A stretch of 64,000 nucleotides of DNA from P52-10 sp041397365 (GTDB taxonomy: Bacteria; Pseudomonadota; Alphaproteobacteria; Rhizobiales; Xanthobacteraceae): assembly GCA_041397365.1 (NCBI GenBank), contig JAWKWT010000009.1, forward strand, positions 124,001-188,000. The letters are read 5' to 3'. Under the pieces are notes generated by a model. It saw only the letters and a list, made by a program, of their open reading frames with translations. It was not told the origin of the DNA and searched no databases. The translations under genes and the position numbers were made by a program. How positions within the stretch are numbered: the first letter of the stretch is position 1; each line of letters starts with the position of its first letter. This document shows positions 54,447-62,532 of the stretch, piece by piece.

Positions 54447-55976
54447 ATGTCAGATCAAGGGGATATGAAAGCCACGCCGCAGACCGAAGAGCGCCTCGGA
54501 CGCTGGCCGTCGCCACCCTGGGACTACGCCATCGCGCTTGGCGCGGTGGTGCTATCGGCGCTTGCCTGGCTGGCGCTCAATCACTTCTTTCACAACACTG
54601 CGCTGCCGCTGCTTTTCATTCCCGCGCTGCTCGTCGCCAGCGCCGTGGGCGGGCTCGGCCCGAGTCTGGCGGCGACCGCTCTGTCGCTCGCGATCGGCAT
54701 CGCCCTGGAAGACTTCACTCGCTCCGATCCCGCGCGGATCGTCATTTTCGCCTTCGTCGCCATCGGCATCTGCTATTGGGGCGAGCAGCTTTACCGCAAT
54801 CGACGCAAGGCGGCGCGGGCCACCGAAGATCTGCTGGCGGCGACCGCCGACCTGCGCGCCCGCGAAGCGCATGTGAATTCGATCCTGCAAACCGTCCCCG
54901 ATGCGATGATCGTCATCAGCGAACAGGGCGTCATCCAGTCGTTCAGCAGCGCCGCGGAACGGCTGTTCGGATACGATGCCGCCGAAGTGATCGGCTCGAA
55001 TGTCCGGCGGCTGATGCCGAATCCCTATCGCGACCAGCACGACAATTATCTCGCCCGCTACATGAACACCGGCGAAAAACGGATCATCGGCATCGGCCGC
55101 GTGGTGGTCGCCCTGCGCAAGGACGGCTCGACCTTTCCCATCGAACTCGCCGTCGGCGAGATGAATTCGAGCGGCCGGCGATTTTTCACCGGATTCATCC
55201 GCGACCTGAGCGAGCGGCAGCAGACCGAGGCGCGCCTGCAAGAGTTGCAGAGCGAACTGATCCACATCTCGCGCCTCAGCGCCATGGGCGAGATGGCTTC
55301 CGCGCTCGCGCACGAACTGAACCAGCCGCTGTCGGCGGTCGCGAACTACATGATGGGCTCGCGCCGGCTGCTGGAAACCGAGACCGGCGAGACCGCGCGA
55401 CTGGTCCGCGACGCCATGGACAAGGCCGCCGAGCAATCCTTGCGCGCGGGCCAGATCATTCGCAGGCTCCGCGATTTCGTCGCGCGCGGCGAGAGCGAGA
55501 AGCGGGTCGAGAGCCTGAAGAAGCTGGTCGAGGAGGCCGCGGCGCTGGCGCTGGTCGGCGTCAAGGAGCACGGGGTGCGGGTGTCGTTCCGGATCGATCC
55601 GACGATCGACCGGGTTCTGGCCGACCGCGTGCAGATCCAGCAGGTCATTCTCAACCTCATCCGCAACGCGATCGAGGCCATGGAAGGCCAGCCGGTGCGC
55701 GAACTTGTCATCACCACGGAGCCGGTGGAAGACCATATGGCCGCGATCAGCATTGCCGACACCGGCACGGGACTCGCGCCCGAAATCCTGCCAAAATTGT
55801 TCGAGCCATTCGTCAGCACCAAGAGCAACGGCATGGGCGTAGGGCTTTCCATTTCGCGCACCATCGTCGAGGCGCATGGCGGCAGCATCTCGGCCCGGCC
55901 CAACCATGAACACGGAACGGTTTTCCGCCTGACCTTGCGGATCGTAGACGACGGAGACTCCAGCGATGGATCATGA
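54447..55976 (+). CDS. fixL: Oxygen-sensing histidine kinase FixL, membrane-bound type
   Basis: A 509-residue kinase with about four N-terminal helices (residues 26-112), then a haem-binding PAS domain with the proximal His198 (YRDQHDNYLARY) and Arg218 in IIGIGRVV that contacts bound O2, then HisKA with His289 (ASALAHELNQPL) and a HATPase_c domain with GMGVGLSISR. Loss of O2 from the haem activates phosphorylation of FixJ. The membrane part recalls FixL of Sinorhizobium rather than the soluble Bradyrhizobium protein. It overlaps fixJ by 11 bases. Confidence 0.94.
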   Translation: MSDQGDMKATPQTEERLGRWPSPPWDYAIALGAVVLSALAWLALNHFFHNTALPLLFIPALLVASAVGGLGPSLAATALSLAIGIALEDFTRSDPARIVIFAFVAIGICYWGEQLYRNRRKAARATEDLLAATADLRAREAHVNSILQTVPDAMIVISEQGVIQSFSSAAERLFGYDAAEVIGSNVRRLMPNPYRDQHDNYLARYMNTGEKRIIGIGRVVVALRKDGSTFPIELAVGEMNSSGRRFFTGFIRDLSERQQTEARLQELQSELIHISRLSAMGEMASALAHELNQPLSAVANYMMGSRRLLETETGETARLVRDAMDKAAEQSLRAGQIIRRLRDFVARGESEKRVESLKKLVEEAAALALVGVKEHGVRVSFRIDPTIDRVLADRVQIQQVILNLIRNAIEAMEGQPVRELVITTEPVEDHMAAISIADTGTGLAPEILPKLFEPFVSTKSNGMGVGLSISRTIVEAHGGSISARPNHEHGTVFRLTLRIVDDGDSSDGS

Positions 55977-56580
55977 CGCGAAGGTCCATATCATCGATGA
56001 CGATTCCGCCGTCCGGGATTCGCTCGCCTTTCTGCTCGGAAGCTTCCGCATTCCGACGGCGACCTATGCCGCCGGGACGGCCTTTCTCGCGGCGCTGACC
56101 GGCCACGAGAGCGGCTGCGTCGTCACCGATATCCGCATGCCCGAGATCAGCGGCATCGATCTGCTCCGCCGCCTGAAGGAATTGAAAGTGCAGATGCCGG
56201 TGATCGTCATCACCGGCCATGGCGACGTTCCGCTCGCGGTCGAGGCGATGAAGCTCGGCGCGTTCGACTTTCTCGAAAAGCCGTTCGAGGACGACACGAT
56301 CGTCCGGGCCGTTCGCCACGCCCTCGACCATTCGCAGCAGAGCAAGATCGCCAGCGCCAACCGTGCGGAACTGGAGCGACGGCTCGAATCGCTGTCGAGC
56401 CGGGAGCGCGAGGTGCTGGACGGCCTGATCGCCGGCCACGCCAACAAGGTGATCGCCTCGGACCTCGCCATCAGCCCACGTACGGTCGAGATCTATCGGG
56501 CCAATGTGATGACCAAGATGGAAGCCGGCAGCCTGTCGGAACTCGTGCGGATGGCGATCACCGCCGGCCTCGCGGGATAG
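55966..56580 (+). CDS. fixJ: Response regulator FixJ
   Basis: A 204-residue regulator with a receiver (DDD at 11-13, phospho-acceptor Asp55 in VTDIRMPEISG, Lys near 105 in FLEKPF) and a LuxR/FixJ-type helix-turn-helix (LSSREREVLDGLIAG, then SPRTVEIYRANVMTKM). Phosphorylated by FixL when oxygen falls, it activates fixK. Overlaps fixL, and is followed by an FrrA-like receiver. Confidence 0.95.
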   Translation: MDHDAKVHIIDDDSAVRDSLAFLLGSFRIPTATYAAGTAFLAALTGHESGCVVTDIRMPEISGIDLLRRLKELKVQMPVIVITGHGDVPLAVEAMKLGAFDFLEKPFEDDTIVRAVRHALDHSQQSKIASANRAELERRLESLSSREREVLDGLIAGHANKVIASDLAISPRTVEIYRANVMTKMEAGSLSELVRMAITAGLAG

Positions 56581-56582
56581 TG

Positions 56583-56602
56583 CATGATCCCGAAAGGGAA
56601 CT
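56583..56602. repeat. Partial palindromic element, copy E
   Basis: GCATGATCCCGAAAGGGAAC immediately after the fixJ stop resembles the first half of copies A and D; the second arm is missing. Confidence 0.45.
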
Positions 56603-56668
56603 CATTGCGCGAAATCCTGCATGAACAACGGGCATCTCAACGAGTTGCCCCTCACTTGTCGCGCCGAA

Positions 56669-56682
56669 TTGATCTAGCTCAA
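56669..56682 (+). promoter_or_regulatory. FixK/FNR-type box
   Basis: TTGATCTAGCTCAA, matching TTGAT-N4-ATCAA except for one base. It lies 86 bases before the FrrA-like gene start, suitable for FixK activation. Confidence 0.75.
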
Positions 56683-56767
56683 GGTGGCTTCTCCCTCGCC
56701 ATGGCTTCTGAATCGTTCGCCAGAACGTCAAGCCATTTTTCCACCAGTCGCCCACTTTCAGGCAAAC

Positions 56768-57145
56768 ATGATGGGCCAGTCGTTGCAGCAGAATAAAGTC
56801 GTCCTCGTCGTCGACGATGACGACGCCCTGCGCGCGTCGCTGGAATTCATCCTCGGCATCGAGGGATACGCCGTGCGGACCTACGCGCACGGCCGCGCGC
56901 TGCTGGACGACAACGCGCTGCCGGCGGAGGGCTGCCTGATTATCGATCAGCGATTGCCGGACATGGAAGGGCTGAAACTGATCGATTGCCTGCGCAAGCG
57001 CCACGTTCGCTTGCCCGCCATTCTAATCACGAGCAATCCGACCTCGATGCTGCGGCTGCGGGCGCAGCTTGCCGAGGTCGCCATCGTGGAAAAGCCGTTC
57101 GTCACCGGCACGCTGTTCCAGCGCATCACGCAGATGCTGCAATAA
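56768..57145 (+). CDS. Stand-alone receiver protein (FrrA-like)
   Basis: A 125-residue single receiver domain with DDDD at 16-19, phospho-acceptor Asp60 (LIIDQRLPDMEG) and Lys in VEKPFVTGT near the end. No output domain. In Bradyrhizobium a similar gene, frrA, follows fixJ and is FixK-controlled; here a FixK box is present upstream. The start could also be ATG 56771. It may modulate FixL/FixJ signalling or link to other partners. Confidence 0.8.
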   Translation: MMGQSLQQNKVVLVVDDDDALRASLEFILGIEGYAVRTYAHGRALLDDNALPAEGCLIIDQRLPDMEGLKLIDCLRKRHVRLPAILITSNPTSMLRLRAQLAEVAIVEKPFVTGTLFQRITQMLQ

Positions 57146-57182
57146 CGGACCGGCGCGGCGGCAGCTTCAGACTTTATTGTGT

Positions 57183-57293
57183 TCAGCGCTTCGGCAGGTT
57201 GCGTGTCTGCGCGTCGCCATAGGCGAGAACGGCCATGAAGAGGGCAAAGGCCGCGACGACAAAAGCGAGGACGATGGTCGTTTCGGTCGGCAT
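57183..57293 (-). CDS. 36-residue membrane peptide with a FixK-type promoter
   Basis: A very short gene on the minus strand: ATG 57293 behind AGGAG, ending TGA at 57183. The protein begins MPTETTIVLAFVVAAFALF, has one hydrophobic helix (about residues 7-25) and ends with the polar tail DAQTRNLPKR. A TTGA-N8-CAA box lies 58 bases upstream of the start. Small single-helix proteins like this accompany terminal oxidases or their assembly in many bacteria, but no specific role was identified. Confidence 0.7.
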   Translation of the reverse strand: MPTETTIVLAFVVAAFALFMAVLAYGDAQTRNLPKR

Positions 57294-57350
57294 GACGAAA
57301 ATCTCCTGAAATTTCGATGTACCATTTCTGCCGAGGAGATCGCCCCGGCA

Positions 57351-57364
57351 TTGATCTTGCTCAA
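57351..57364. promoter_or_regulatory. FixK/FNR-type box between divergent small genes
   Basis: TTGATCTTGCTCAA, with the same half sites as the box at 56669. It is positioned to act on the 36-residue membrane peptide gene (58 bases away, minus strand) and possibly also on the 74-residue gene starting at 57450. Confidence 0.7.
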
Positions 57365-57449
57365 ATAAGCGGCGCCGCCCGTTCGCTGTTGAGACAGATC
57401 AATGCGTGCGACGTGACAAAGCCGTTTATCGATCCGGCTGGATCAACCC

Positions 57450-57674
57450 GTGAAGGACATGAACGTGCTTTCGTTGCTCAAGCGGCTGGGCGGCTTTCGC
57501 AGAAGCAGCACCAACGACATATCGTCCGCGTTTCAGCCCACGCGAACCGATTTCGCCGCACACGCCGACGACGGCATCGACGCGACCGACTTCACGCCCG
57601 CCTCATGGCCCGCGGGCGAGCGCAAGGCGCGGCAATTACAGTCGCAAAGGGCGTCCTGGGGCTCCGATATCTGA
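57450..57674 (+). CDS. Small hypothetical protein (possible FixK target)
   Basis: A 74-residue hydrophilic protein; start GTG 57450 or ATG 57459. Codon use is GC-rich at third positions as in real genes of this window. The ribosome site is weak. The frame runs MNVLSLLKRLGGFRR at its start and RQLQSQRASWGSDI at its end. No family was recognised. A FixK-type box is 86 bases upstream. Confidence 0.45.
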   Translation: MKDMNVLSLLKRLGGFRRSSTNDISSAFQPTRTDFAAHADDGIDATDFTPASWPAGERKARQLQSQRASWGSDI

Positions 57675-57869
57675 ACGGAGCGACAAGCCACGCACGCGCC
57701 GGGCGACTCGTTCGATTTTGCCGGACGAAAAAGACCGCGTCGCTCAGGGCCGCCAAAAGCAAATTTCAGTCGCAGCTACGCCCGCCCACTTACGCCGCCT
57801 CAATCTTGTTGTTGATCGAGTGCGCCAGATGCATCTCGACAACCTCGCGCGAGCAATTGGCCTGCACGA

Positions 57870-59030
57870 TTAGCCTGCGGCATGAACCAGATCGACCTGA
57901 ACCACGTTGGTGCGCCCGGCGGCAAAAGTGGCGGCGCAACTCTCGAGATAGAACTGCCAGCTTCGCAAAAATCGATTGTCATAGCCGAAGCGCATAATGC
58001 GCGCACTTTGCAGCGTCAGGCGCTCCGCCCAAAGACGACAGGTTTGAGCGTAATGGCTTCCGAACGAATAGACCTCGTTCACCCGCAAGCCGGCGCGCGC
58101 TGCCTCCTGCTGAATGACAGAAACACACGGCAGCATTCCACCAGGGAAAATGTGCTCGCGGATAAAATCCGACTGCTTTCGGTAAGTGGGGAAGTCAGAA
58201 TCGTTCACGACGATCGATTGGACCATGGCGTGGCCACCTTCCGCGAGCCGCTCTCTCAATGTCTTGAAATAGGACGGCCAGTAACGCTCGCCGACCGCCT
58301 CAATCATTTCGATCGAAACGATATTGTCGAACCGCCCCCGTACTTCACGATAGTCCTGAAGACGAATCTCTGCGCGACCGTCAAGCCGCGCATCTGCGTA
58401 TCCTTTTTGAGACGGAGAAAGGGTAATGCCGGTCACGTGACGTCCGCTCTCGGCGGCTGCCTCCGCAAAGCCGCCCCAGCCGCATCCAATCTCGAGAATG
58501 CGCTCACCCTTGCCAAGCTTTGACATGATACGCGCATTCTTACGGGCCTGAGCGGCAATCAGATCGTCGCCGCTCGCGAAGAGAGCCGACGAGTAGGTCA
58601 TGCCGGGATCAAGCCAAAGTTGGAAGAATTCGTTGCCGATGTCATAATGCGCGCGGATATTGCGCGAGGATCCTCTCAGGCTGTTCAGGCGCACGAACCG
58701 ATTCAGGAGCGCCATTTTGGTTCGCGAAAGCATTCCGGGCTCGTCCCACCTCACAAGCTGCCCGGCATTGCGCAAGGCGAGCGTCAGCAGGGATTCGAGC
58801 GACGATGTTGTCCACAAGCCTTCGACCCACGCTTCGCCCAACCCCACATTCCCGCGTGCAGCCAGCATCCCGATCACGGACCAATCATGAATCTGGATAT
58901 CCGCCTCAGGGCCTTCCTCACCGAAATGAAGAACATCCAGTTCCGGTGTTGTCAGGGTGAGCCGCCCACCGCGGATTCCTTGAAGAGTGTCAAAGAATCG
59001 ATGACGAAGCGATCGGGAAAAGCGGGTCAT
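57870..59030 (-). CDS. cfa: Cyclopropane-fatty-acyl-phospholipid synthase family methyltransferase
   Basis: A 386-residue AdoMet enzyme of the Cfa family: SAM motif ILEIGCGWGGFAEAAAESG, substrate and bicarbonate region HYDIGNEFFQLWLDPGMTYSSALF, SIEMIEAVGERYW, and MRFGYDNRFLRSWQFYL at the end. It methylates unsaturated phospholipid acyl chains at the membrane. Given the neighbours (FAD oxidoreductase, DUF1365, RpoE-ChrR), it could make cyclopropane or methylated (furan-precursor) lipids during oxidative stress. It is coupled to the DUF1365 gene by an ATGA overlap. Confidence 0.9.
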   Translation of the reverse strand: MTRFSRSLRHRFFDTLQGIRGGRLTLTTPELDVLHFGEEGPEADIQIHDWSVIGMLAARGNVGLGEAWVEGLWTTSSLESLLTLALRNAGQLVRWDEPGMLSRTKMALLNRFVRLNSLRGSSRNIRAHYDIGNEFFQLWLDPGMTYSSALFASGDDLIAAQARKNARIMSKLGKGERILEIGCGWGGFAEAAAESGRHVTGITLSPSQKGYADARLDGRAEIRLQDYREVRGRFDNIVSIEMIEAVGERYWPSYFKTLRERLAEGGHAMVQSIVVNDSDFPTYRKQSDFIREHIFPGGMLPCVSVIQQEAARAGLRVNEVYSFGSHYAQTCRLWAERLTLQSARIMRFGYDNRFLRSWQFYLESCAATFAAGRTNVVQVDLVHAAG

Positions 59031-59805
59031 CTGCTGACATCCTGTTCAGGCGCGGCGGGTACAGGGCGATATTTCGCACCCATCAATTTCAGCCTAACTG
59101 CGTTCCAATAGATCAGTGACAACACACGCACACCCCCGCCGAAACTTTGAAGGCAAGCCCGCAATGCCCCCATCGAAGTGAGCGGATGCAGATCGCCTCT
59201 CATTGCAGCATCGAGACCTTCCCCTCCTTTCTCATAAGCAATGCGAATAGCGAACTTCGTCGTGCTTATCGCGAAGTTGAAACGATATGTGCCTGCCACA
59301 TCCTGAAACGGCGAGACGTGAAAAACCTTCGCCGCGTGAATCGTGTCGGCATGCCCGATTGGACGGAATCCATCCAGAGCGCAAAAATACGAATGTCTTT
59401 GACCGAACGTGTTGTTGACCTCGGCGATCACGGCACGAATATCATCCCCATCGAGAGCAAGCCAAAAGCTCACCGGGGTGAACCAAAATCCAAGCACGCG
59501 CGGCTGCGTCAGAATCGCGATCGTGATGCCGTGCTTGCACGACAGACCCGCTTCTTCAAACCTTGCACGCGCCCACGCCGCCCCTCCCCCACTTTCCGAA
59601 CGCCACCATGGTCGCGATCGCAAACGGAAAGCAGGTTAAACCGATTGCGTGAGAACAGCGCCGGGCCTGCGGCATAGGCGGGCGCAAGCAGCAGATAGTC
59701 GGTGAGATAGCGAAAGCTGTGCCGCACATTTCCGCGCCGTGAGTGAATAACACAAGCCCGCGTGTGAAACACATCGCCACTTCTCAGCGCATCAGACAGA
59801 CTCAT
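59027..59805 (-). pseudogene. DUF1365-family protein gene with one frameshift
   Basis: From ATG 59805 the first frame gives MSLSDALRSGDVFHTRACV and ends its homologous part at FSRNRFNLLSVCDRDHGG. The rest, WARARFEEAGLSCKHG and PRVLGFWFTPVSFWLAL (the DUF1365 hallmark), is in another frame that ends at 59027. One base is gained or lost near 59598-59615, in a G-rich run. DUF1365 genes are common partners of Cfa-like and FAD-dependent genes in lipid-modification clusters. Its start overlaps the FAD gene and its stop overlaps cfa. Confidence 0.78.
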
Positions 59806-61102
59806 CCATCCTCCGTGCGCCAAGTTGACGTGCGATGCGCATCGCGCTCGCAAACCCGTCCTCATGAAATCCATTTCTGAGCCAGGCACCCGCAAACCAG
59901 GTGCGGCGCCTGCCTTGCATTTCCGCGATATCTGCCTGGGCCGCCAGGGCGGCATGATCGAAGACCGGATGATGAAAGCTGGTTTCATCGAAGATCGCTT
60001 CATCCGGAATTGCAATTTCCGGATTGAGAGAGACGAATAGCAAGTCCGATTCCGGGATCGATTGAAGTCTGTTCATCCAGTACGTCACATTGACGGCCGG
60101 CGCTCCTTCTGCTTCCGGCTCCGGCAGGCGATCGCTGCGATATATCCATGAACTCCAGCAACGTCGGCGCTGCGGCATGACAGATGGATCACTGTGTAGA
60201 ACGGCGCGGTTTGCCTGAAAGCGGACCGAGGCCAGTGCCGCACGCTCCTCAGGAGCCGCATCGCCCAACATCGCAAGGGCCTGATCGGCATGGGCAGCGA
60301 TCACGACCTGGTCATAGGTTTCCGGTTCGCAGGACGCACTGCGAATTGTCACACCCTCGCGCCCGCGGGTAACCGAGGCAACCGAAGTCCCGGCGCGGAC
60401 CGCCACGCCAATTCGACGCAACGCCGACTCCAGCTTTTGAACATAGCAGCGACTCCCTCCCGACACCGTCCACCACTGATGTTGCGAGCCCGCCGAGAGG
60501 AGCGCGTGATTGCGCATGAAGCGAATAAGCGCCTGCGCCGGAAAGCTTCCAATTCCGCTGACCGGGGTGGACCAGATCGCACCGCAGATAGGAAACAGAT
60601 AATGGTCGCGAAAGGCAGCGCCGAGGGACAGATCATCCAGGAGATCGGCGATCGTCAGATCCGGCCTCGTGGTCGACGCCGCCTCGGCTTTCGCATTGAA
60701 CCGCAGGATATCTCTCACCATGCGATAGAAGGAGAAAGATGCAAGATTGCGCCTCTGACCGAACAGCGCGTTGCCGGATTGCAGAGCATATTCGAGTTGT
60801 CCGCCTCCGAGCGAAACGCCGAAACTCATGTCGCTTCGCTGCACGGCAACATCGAGATCTCGAAAGAGCGACGTCAGGTACGGATAGTTGGCGTAGTTGA
60901 AGACAATGAAGCCCGTATCCACGGCAATGTCGCTACGCGGACCGGCCATGACGGTACGCGCATGCCCACCGAGCCTCGGCTCGGCTTCATACAAGGTCAC
61001 CTTGTGGTCCCGCCCGAGCAACCAGGCACTGGCCAGCCCGGAAATCCCGCCGCCTATTACCGCGATCCGTTGCGGCGCACGGACCATCGGGTCTATGGGC
61101 AT
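59792..61102 (-). CDS. FAD-dependent amine oxidase-like oxidoreductase
   Basis: A 436-residue flavoprotein: dinucleotide-binding motif RIAVIGGGISGLASAWLL near the N-terminus, then RLGGHARTV and a C-terminal AGAWLRNGFHEDGFASA. Such amine-oxidase-like proteins are encoded beside cfa and DUF1365 in RpoE regulons, where one member is thought to desaturate methylated fatty acids. ATG 61102 was chosen over ATG 61138 because the RpoE-type promoter -10 element overlaps the upstream ATG. First gene of a three-gene overlapping operon with DUF1365 and cfa. Confidence 0.87.
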   Translation of the reverse strand: MPIDPMVRAPQRIAVIGGGISGLASAWLLGRDHKVTLYEAEPRLGGHARTVMAGPRSDIAVDTGFIVFNYANYPYLTSLFRDLDVAVQRSDMSFGVSLGGGQLEYALQSGNALFGQRRNLASFSFYRMVRDILRFNAKAEAASTTRPDLTIADLLDDLSLGAAFRDHYLFPICGAIWSTPVSGIGSFPAQALIRFMRNHALLSAGSQHQWWTVSGGSRCYVQKLESALRRIGVAVRAGTSVASVTRGREGVTIRSASCEPETYDQVVIAAHADQALAMLGDAAPEERAALASVRFQANRAVLHSDPSVMPQRRRCWSSWIYRSDRLPEPEAEGAPAVNVTYWMNRLQSIPESDLLFVSLNPEIAIPDEAIFDETSFHHPVFDHAALAAQADIAEMQGRRRTWFAGAWLRNGFHEDGFASAMRIARQLGARRMDESV

Positions 61103-61136
61103 GTCCAATCCAAAAGATACGTCATCCTGAGCCAAC

Positions 61137-61164
61137 ATTACGTTGGAAGGACCACGACGGATCA
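61137..61164 (-). promoter_or_regulatory. RpoE (ECF11)-type promoter, minus strand
   Basis: On the minus strand TGATCC (61164-61159), 16 bases, then CGTAAT (61142-61137). The pattern agrees with the RpoE/ChrR promoter type. It would start a transcript with a leader of about 28 bases before the FAD-oxidoreductase ATG at 61102. Confidence 0.75.
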
Positions 61165-61195
61165 ATTTTCCAGGAACCATTTTCTTCTATGGAAG

Positions 61196-61223
61196 TGATC
61201 CAATCGGAGGTATGCACCGTATT
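61196..61223 (+). promoter_or_regulatory. RpoE (ECF11)-type promoter, plus strand
   Basis: TGATCC (61196-61201), 16 bases, then CGTATT (61218-61223). It has the same elements and spacing as the divergent promoter. It would drive rpoE-chrR-SDR and implies autoregulation by the sigma factor. It lies within upstream open sequence of the sigma gene, so the true start must be downstream. Confidence 0.75.
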
Positions 61224-61337
61224 TGGCGCATGACCCTTGGCAATGAGTGCGCTGGATTAGATGCTCCGTTTGCTGGCATTTTTTCATTCCGGGAAACGCG
61301 CTTCGGCCACGCCCCTGCTGGAGGGAGCCAGACGCGG

Positions 61338-61895
61338 TTGACGACGACCACTGCATCCGAGATGACGGAAGCCCTTCTCGCGGTTCGCGACAGGCGCGAT
61401 CAGGAGGCTTTCGGCCGGCTGTTCGACTATTTTGCGCCACGCCTCAAATCAATGCTGATGCGTGGAAGACTTCGCGACAGCAGCGCAGAGGATGTGGTGC
61501 AGGACGTGATGCTGACGGTCTGGCACAAGGCGTCCCAATTTGATCCTCATCGTGCCGATGCTTCGGCGTGGATCTACAGGATTGCGCGCAACCGACAGAT
61601 CGACCTCGGGAGGCGGCGGCGGCCACCAGCGCTGCCGGATATCCTCGAAGAGCCGGAAACCGCAGAGCCAGACCCCGCTCAGATTCTCGGACTCCAACAG
61701 GAAGCAGAGCGCCTTCGGACAGCCATCGAGAAACTTTCTCCCATGCAGCGAACGATTCTCGAGCGGGCGTTTTTCGACGACTTGCCCCACAATGAAATCA
61801 GCAGTCTGACCGAACTGCCATTGGGAACAGTCAAGTCTCGCATTCGCCTCGGCCTGGAGCGCTTGAGATACGAACTCAGAGATCTAAAGACATGA
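61338..61895 (+). CDS. rpoE: ECF sigma factor RpoE (ChrR-controlled type)
   Basis: A 185-residue sigma factor; TTG 61338 follows GGAGGGAG; ATG 61362 is an alternative. Region 2 contains SSAEDVVQDVMLTVWHKA, and region 4 contains LPHNEISSLTELPLGTVKSR. A very long upstream frame (to 61143) is open, but the promoter falls within it. Coupled to chrR by an ATGA overlap. Expected to be freed when ChrR is inactivated by singlet oxygen or organic peroxides and then to transcribe from the two TGATCC-N16-CGTAWT promoters here. Confidence 0.92.
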   Translation: MTTTTASEMTEALLAVRDRRDQEAFGRLFDYFAPRLKSMLMRGRLRDSSAEDVVQDVMLTVWHKASQFDPHRADASAWIYRIARNRQIDLGRRRRPPALPDILEEPETAEPDPAQILGLQQEAERLRTAIEKLSPMQRTILERAFFDDLPHNEISSLTELPLGTVKSRIRLGLERLRYELRDLKT

Positions 61896-62527
61896 CCAGG
61901 ATTTCTCATCATATTCCGGATAATCTGCTGAGCGCCTATGCGACAGGTAACCTGGCCCACAGCTTCTCCGTTCTGATTGCTGCTCACCTGTCTCTGTGTG
62001 ACGAATGTCGCGCAAACTGCGAAGCGGTGGAGATGATCGGCGGGGCCTTGCTCGACGCCGAGCGCGAAGCCTCGCTGTCGAGCGACGAACGTGACAGGCT
62101 CTTCAGAGCCATCCAGGAGCCACCGCCGAAACCGCCTCTCCCTGTAGCCTCAAAACTATACCCGGCACCGGTCATGGATGTCCTGAAAGGACAATCGCCG
62201 ACATGGAAGATGCTTGGCGGAGGCATTCGGCAACAAATTCTGCTTGATGATTCGGACGGGTCTCTCCGGCTCCTCTATATCCCCTCTGGTTGCGCGGTGC
62301 CTGAACATGGCCACCGCGGGCCGGAGCTGACCCTCGTTCTTCAAGGCTCTTTTTCCGATCACATCGGGCGATTTCAACGGGGTGACGTCGAGTACGCCCA
62401 CGACGACATCAATCATCAGCCGATCGCCGATCTGGGCGAGGACTGTATCTGCCTTGCCGCGACGGATGCGCCGCTGCGCTTCCGCGCGATACTGCCCCGG
62501 CTCTTGCAGCCACTCTTCAGAATATAA
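61892..62527 (+). CDS. chrR: Anti-sigma factor ChrR
   Basis: A 211-residue zinc anti-sigma factor. The N-terminal ZAS-type zinc site residues can be placed at His6, His32, Cys36 and Cys39 (AAHLSLCDEC). The C-terminal cupin domain has His139, His141, Glu145 and His175, with the same spacing as the metal ligands of Rhodobacter ChrR (141, 143, 147, 177). The cupin domain is required for the response to singlet oxygen. The gene overlaps rpoE by four bases and is followed after five bases by an SDR gene. Confidence 0.93.
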   Translation: MTRISHHIPDNLLSAYATGNLAHSFSVLIAAHLSLCDECRANCEAVEMIGGALLDAEREASLSSDERDRLFRAIQEPPPKPPLPVASKLYPAPVMDVLKGQSPTWKMLGGGIRQQILLDDSDGSLRLLYIPSGCAVPEHGHRGPELTLVLQGSFSDHIGRFQRGDVEYAHDDINHQPIADLGEDCICLAATDAPLRFRAILPRLLQPLFRI

Positions 62528-62532
62528 ATCCA

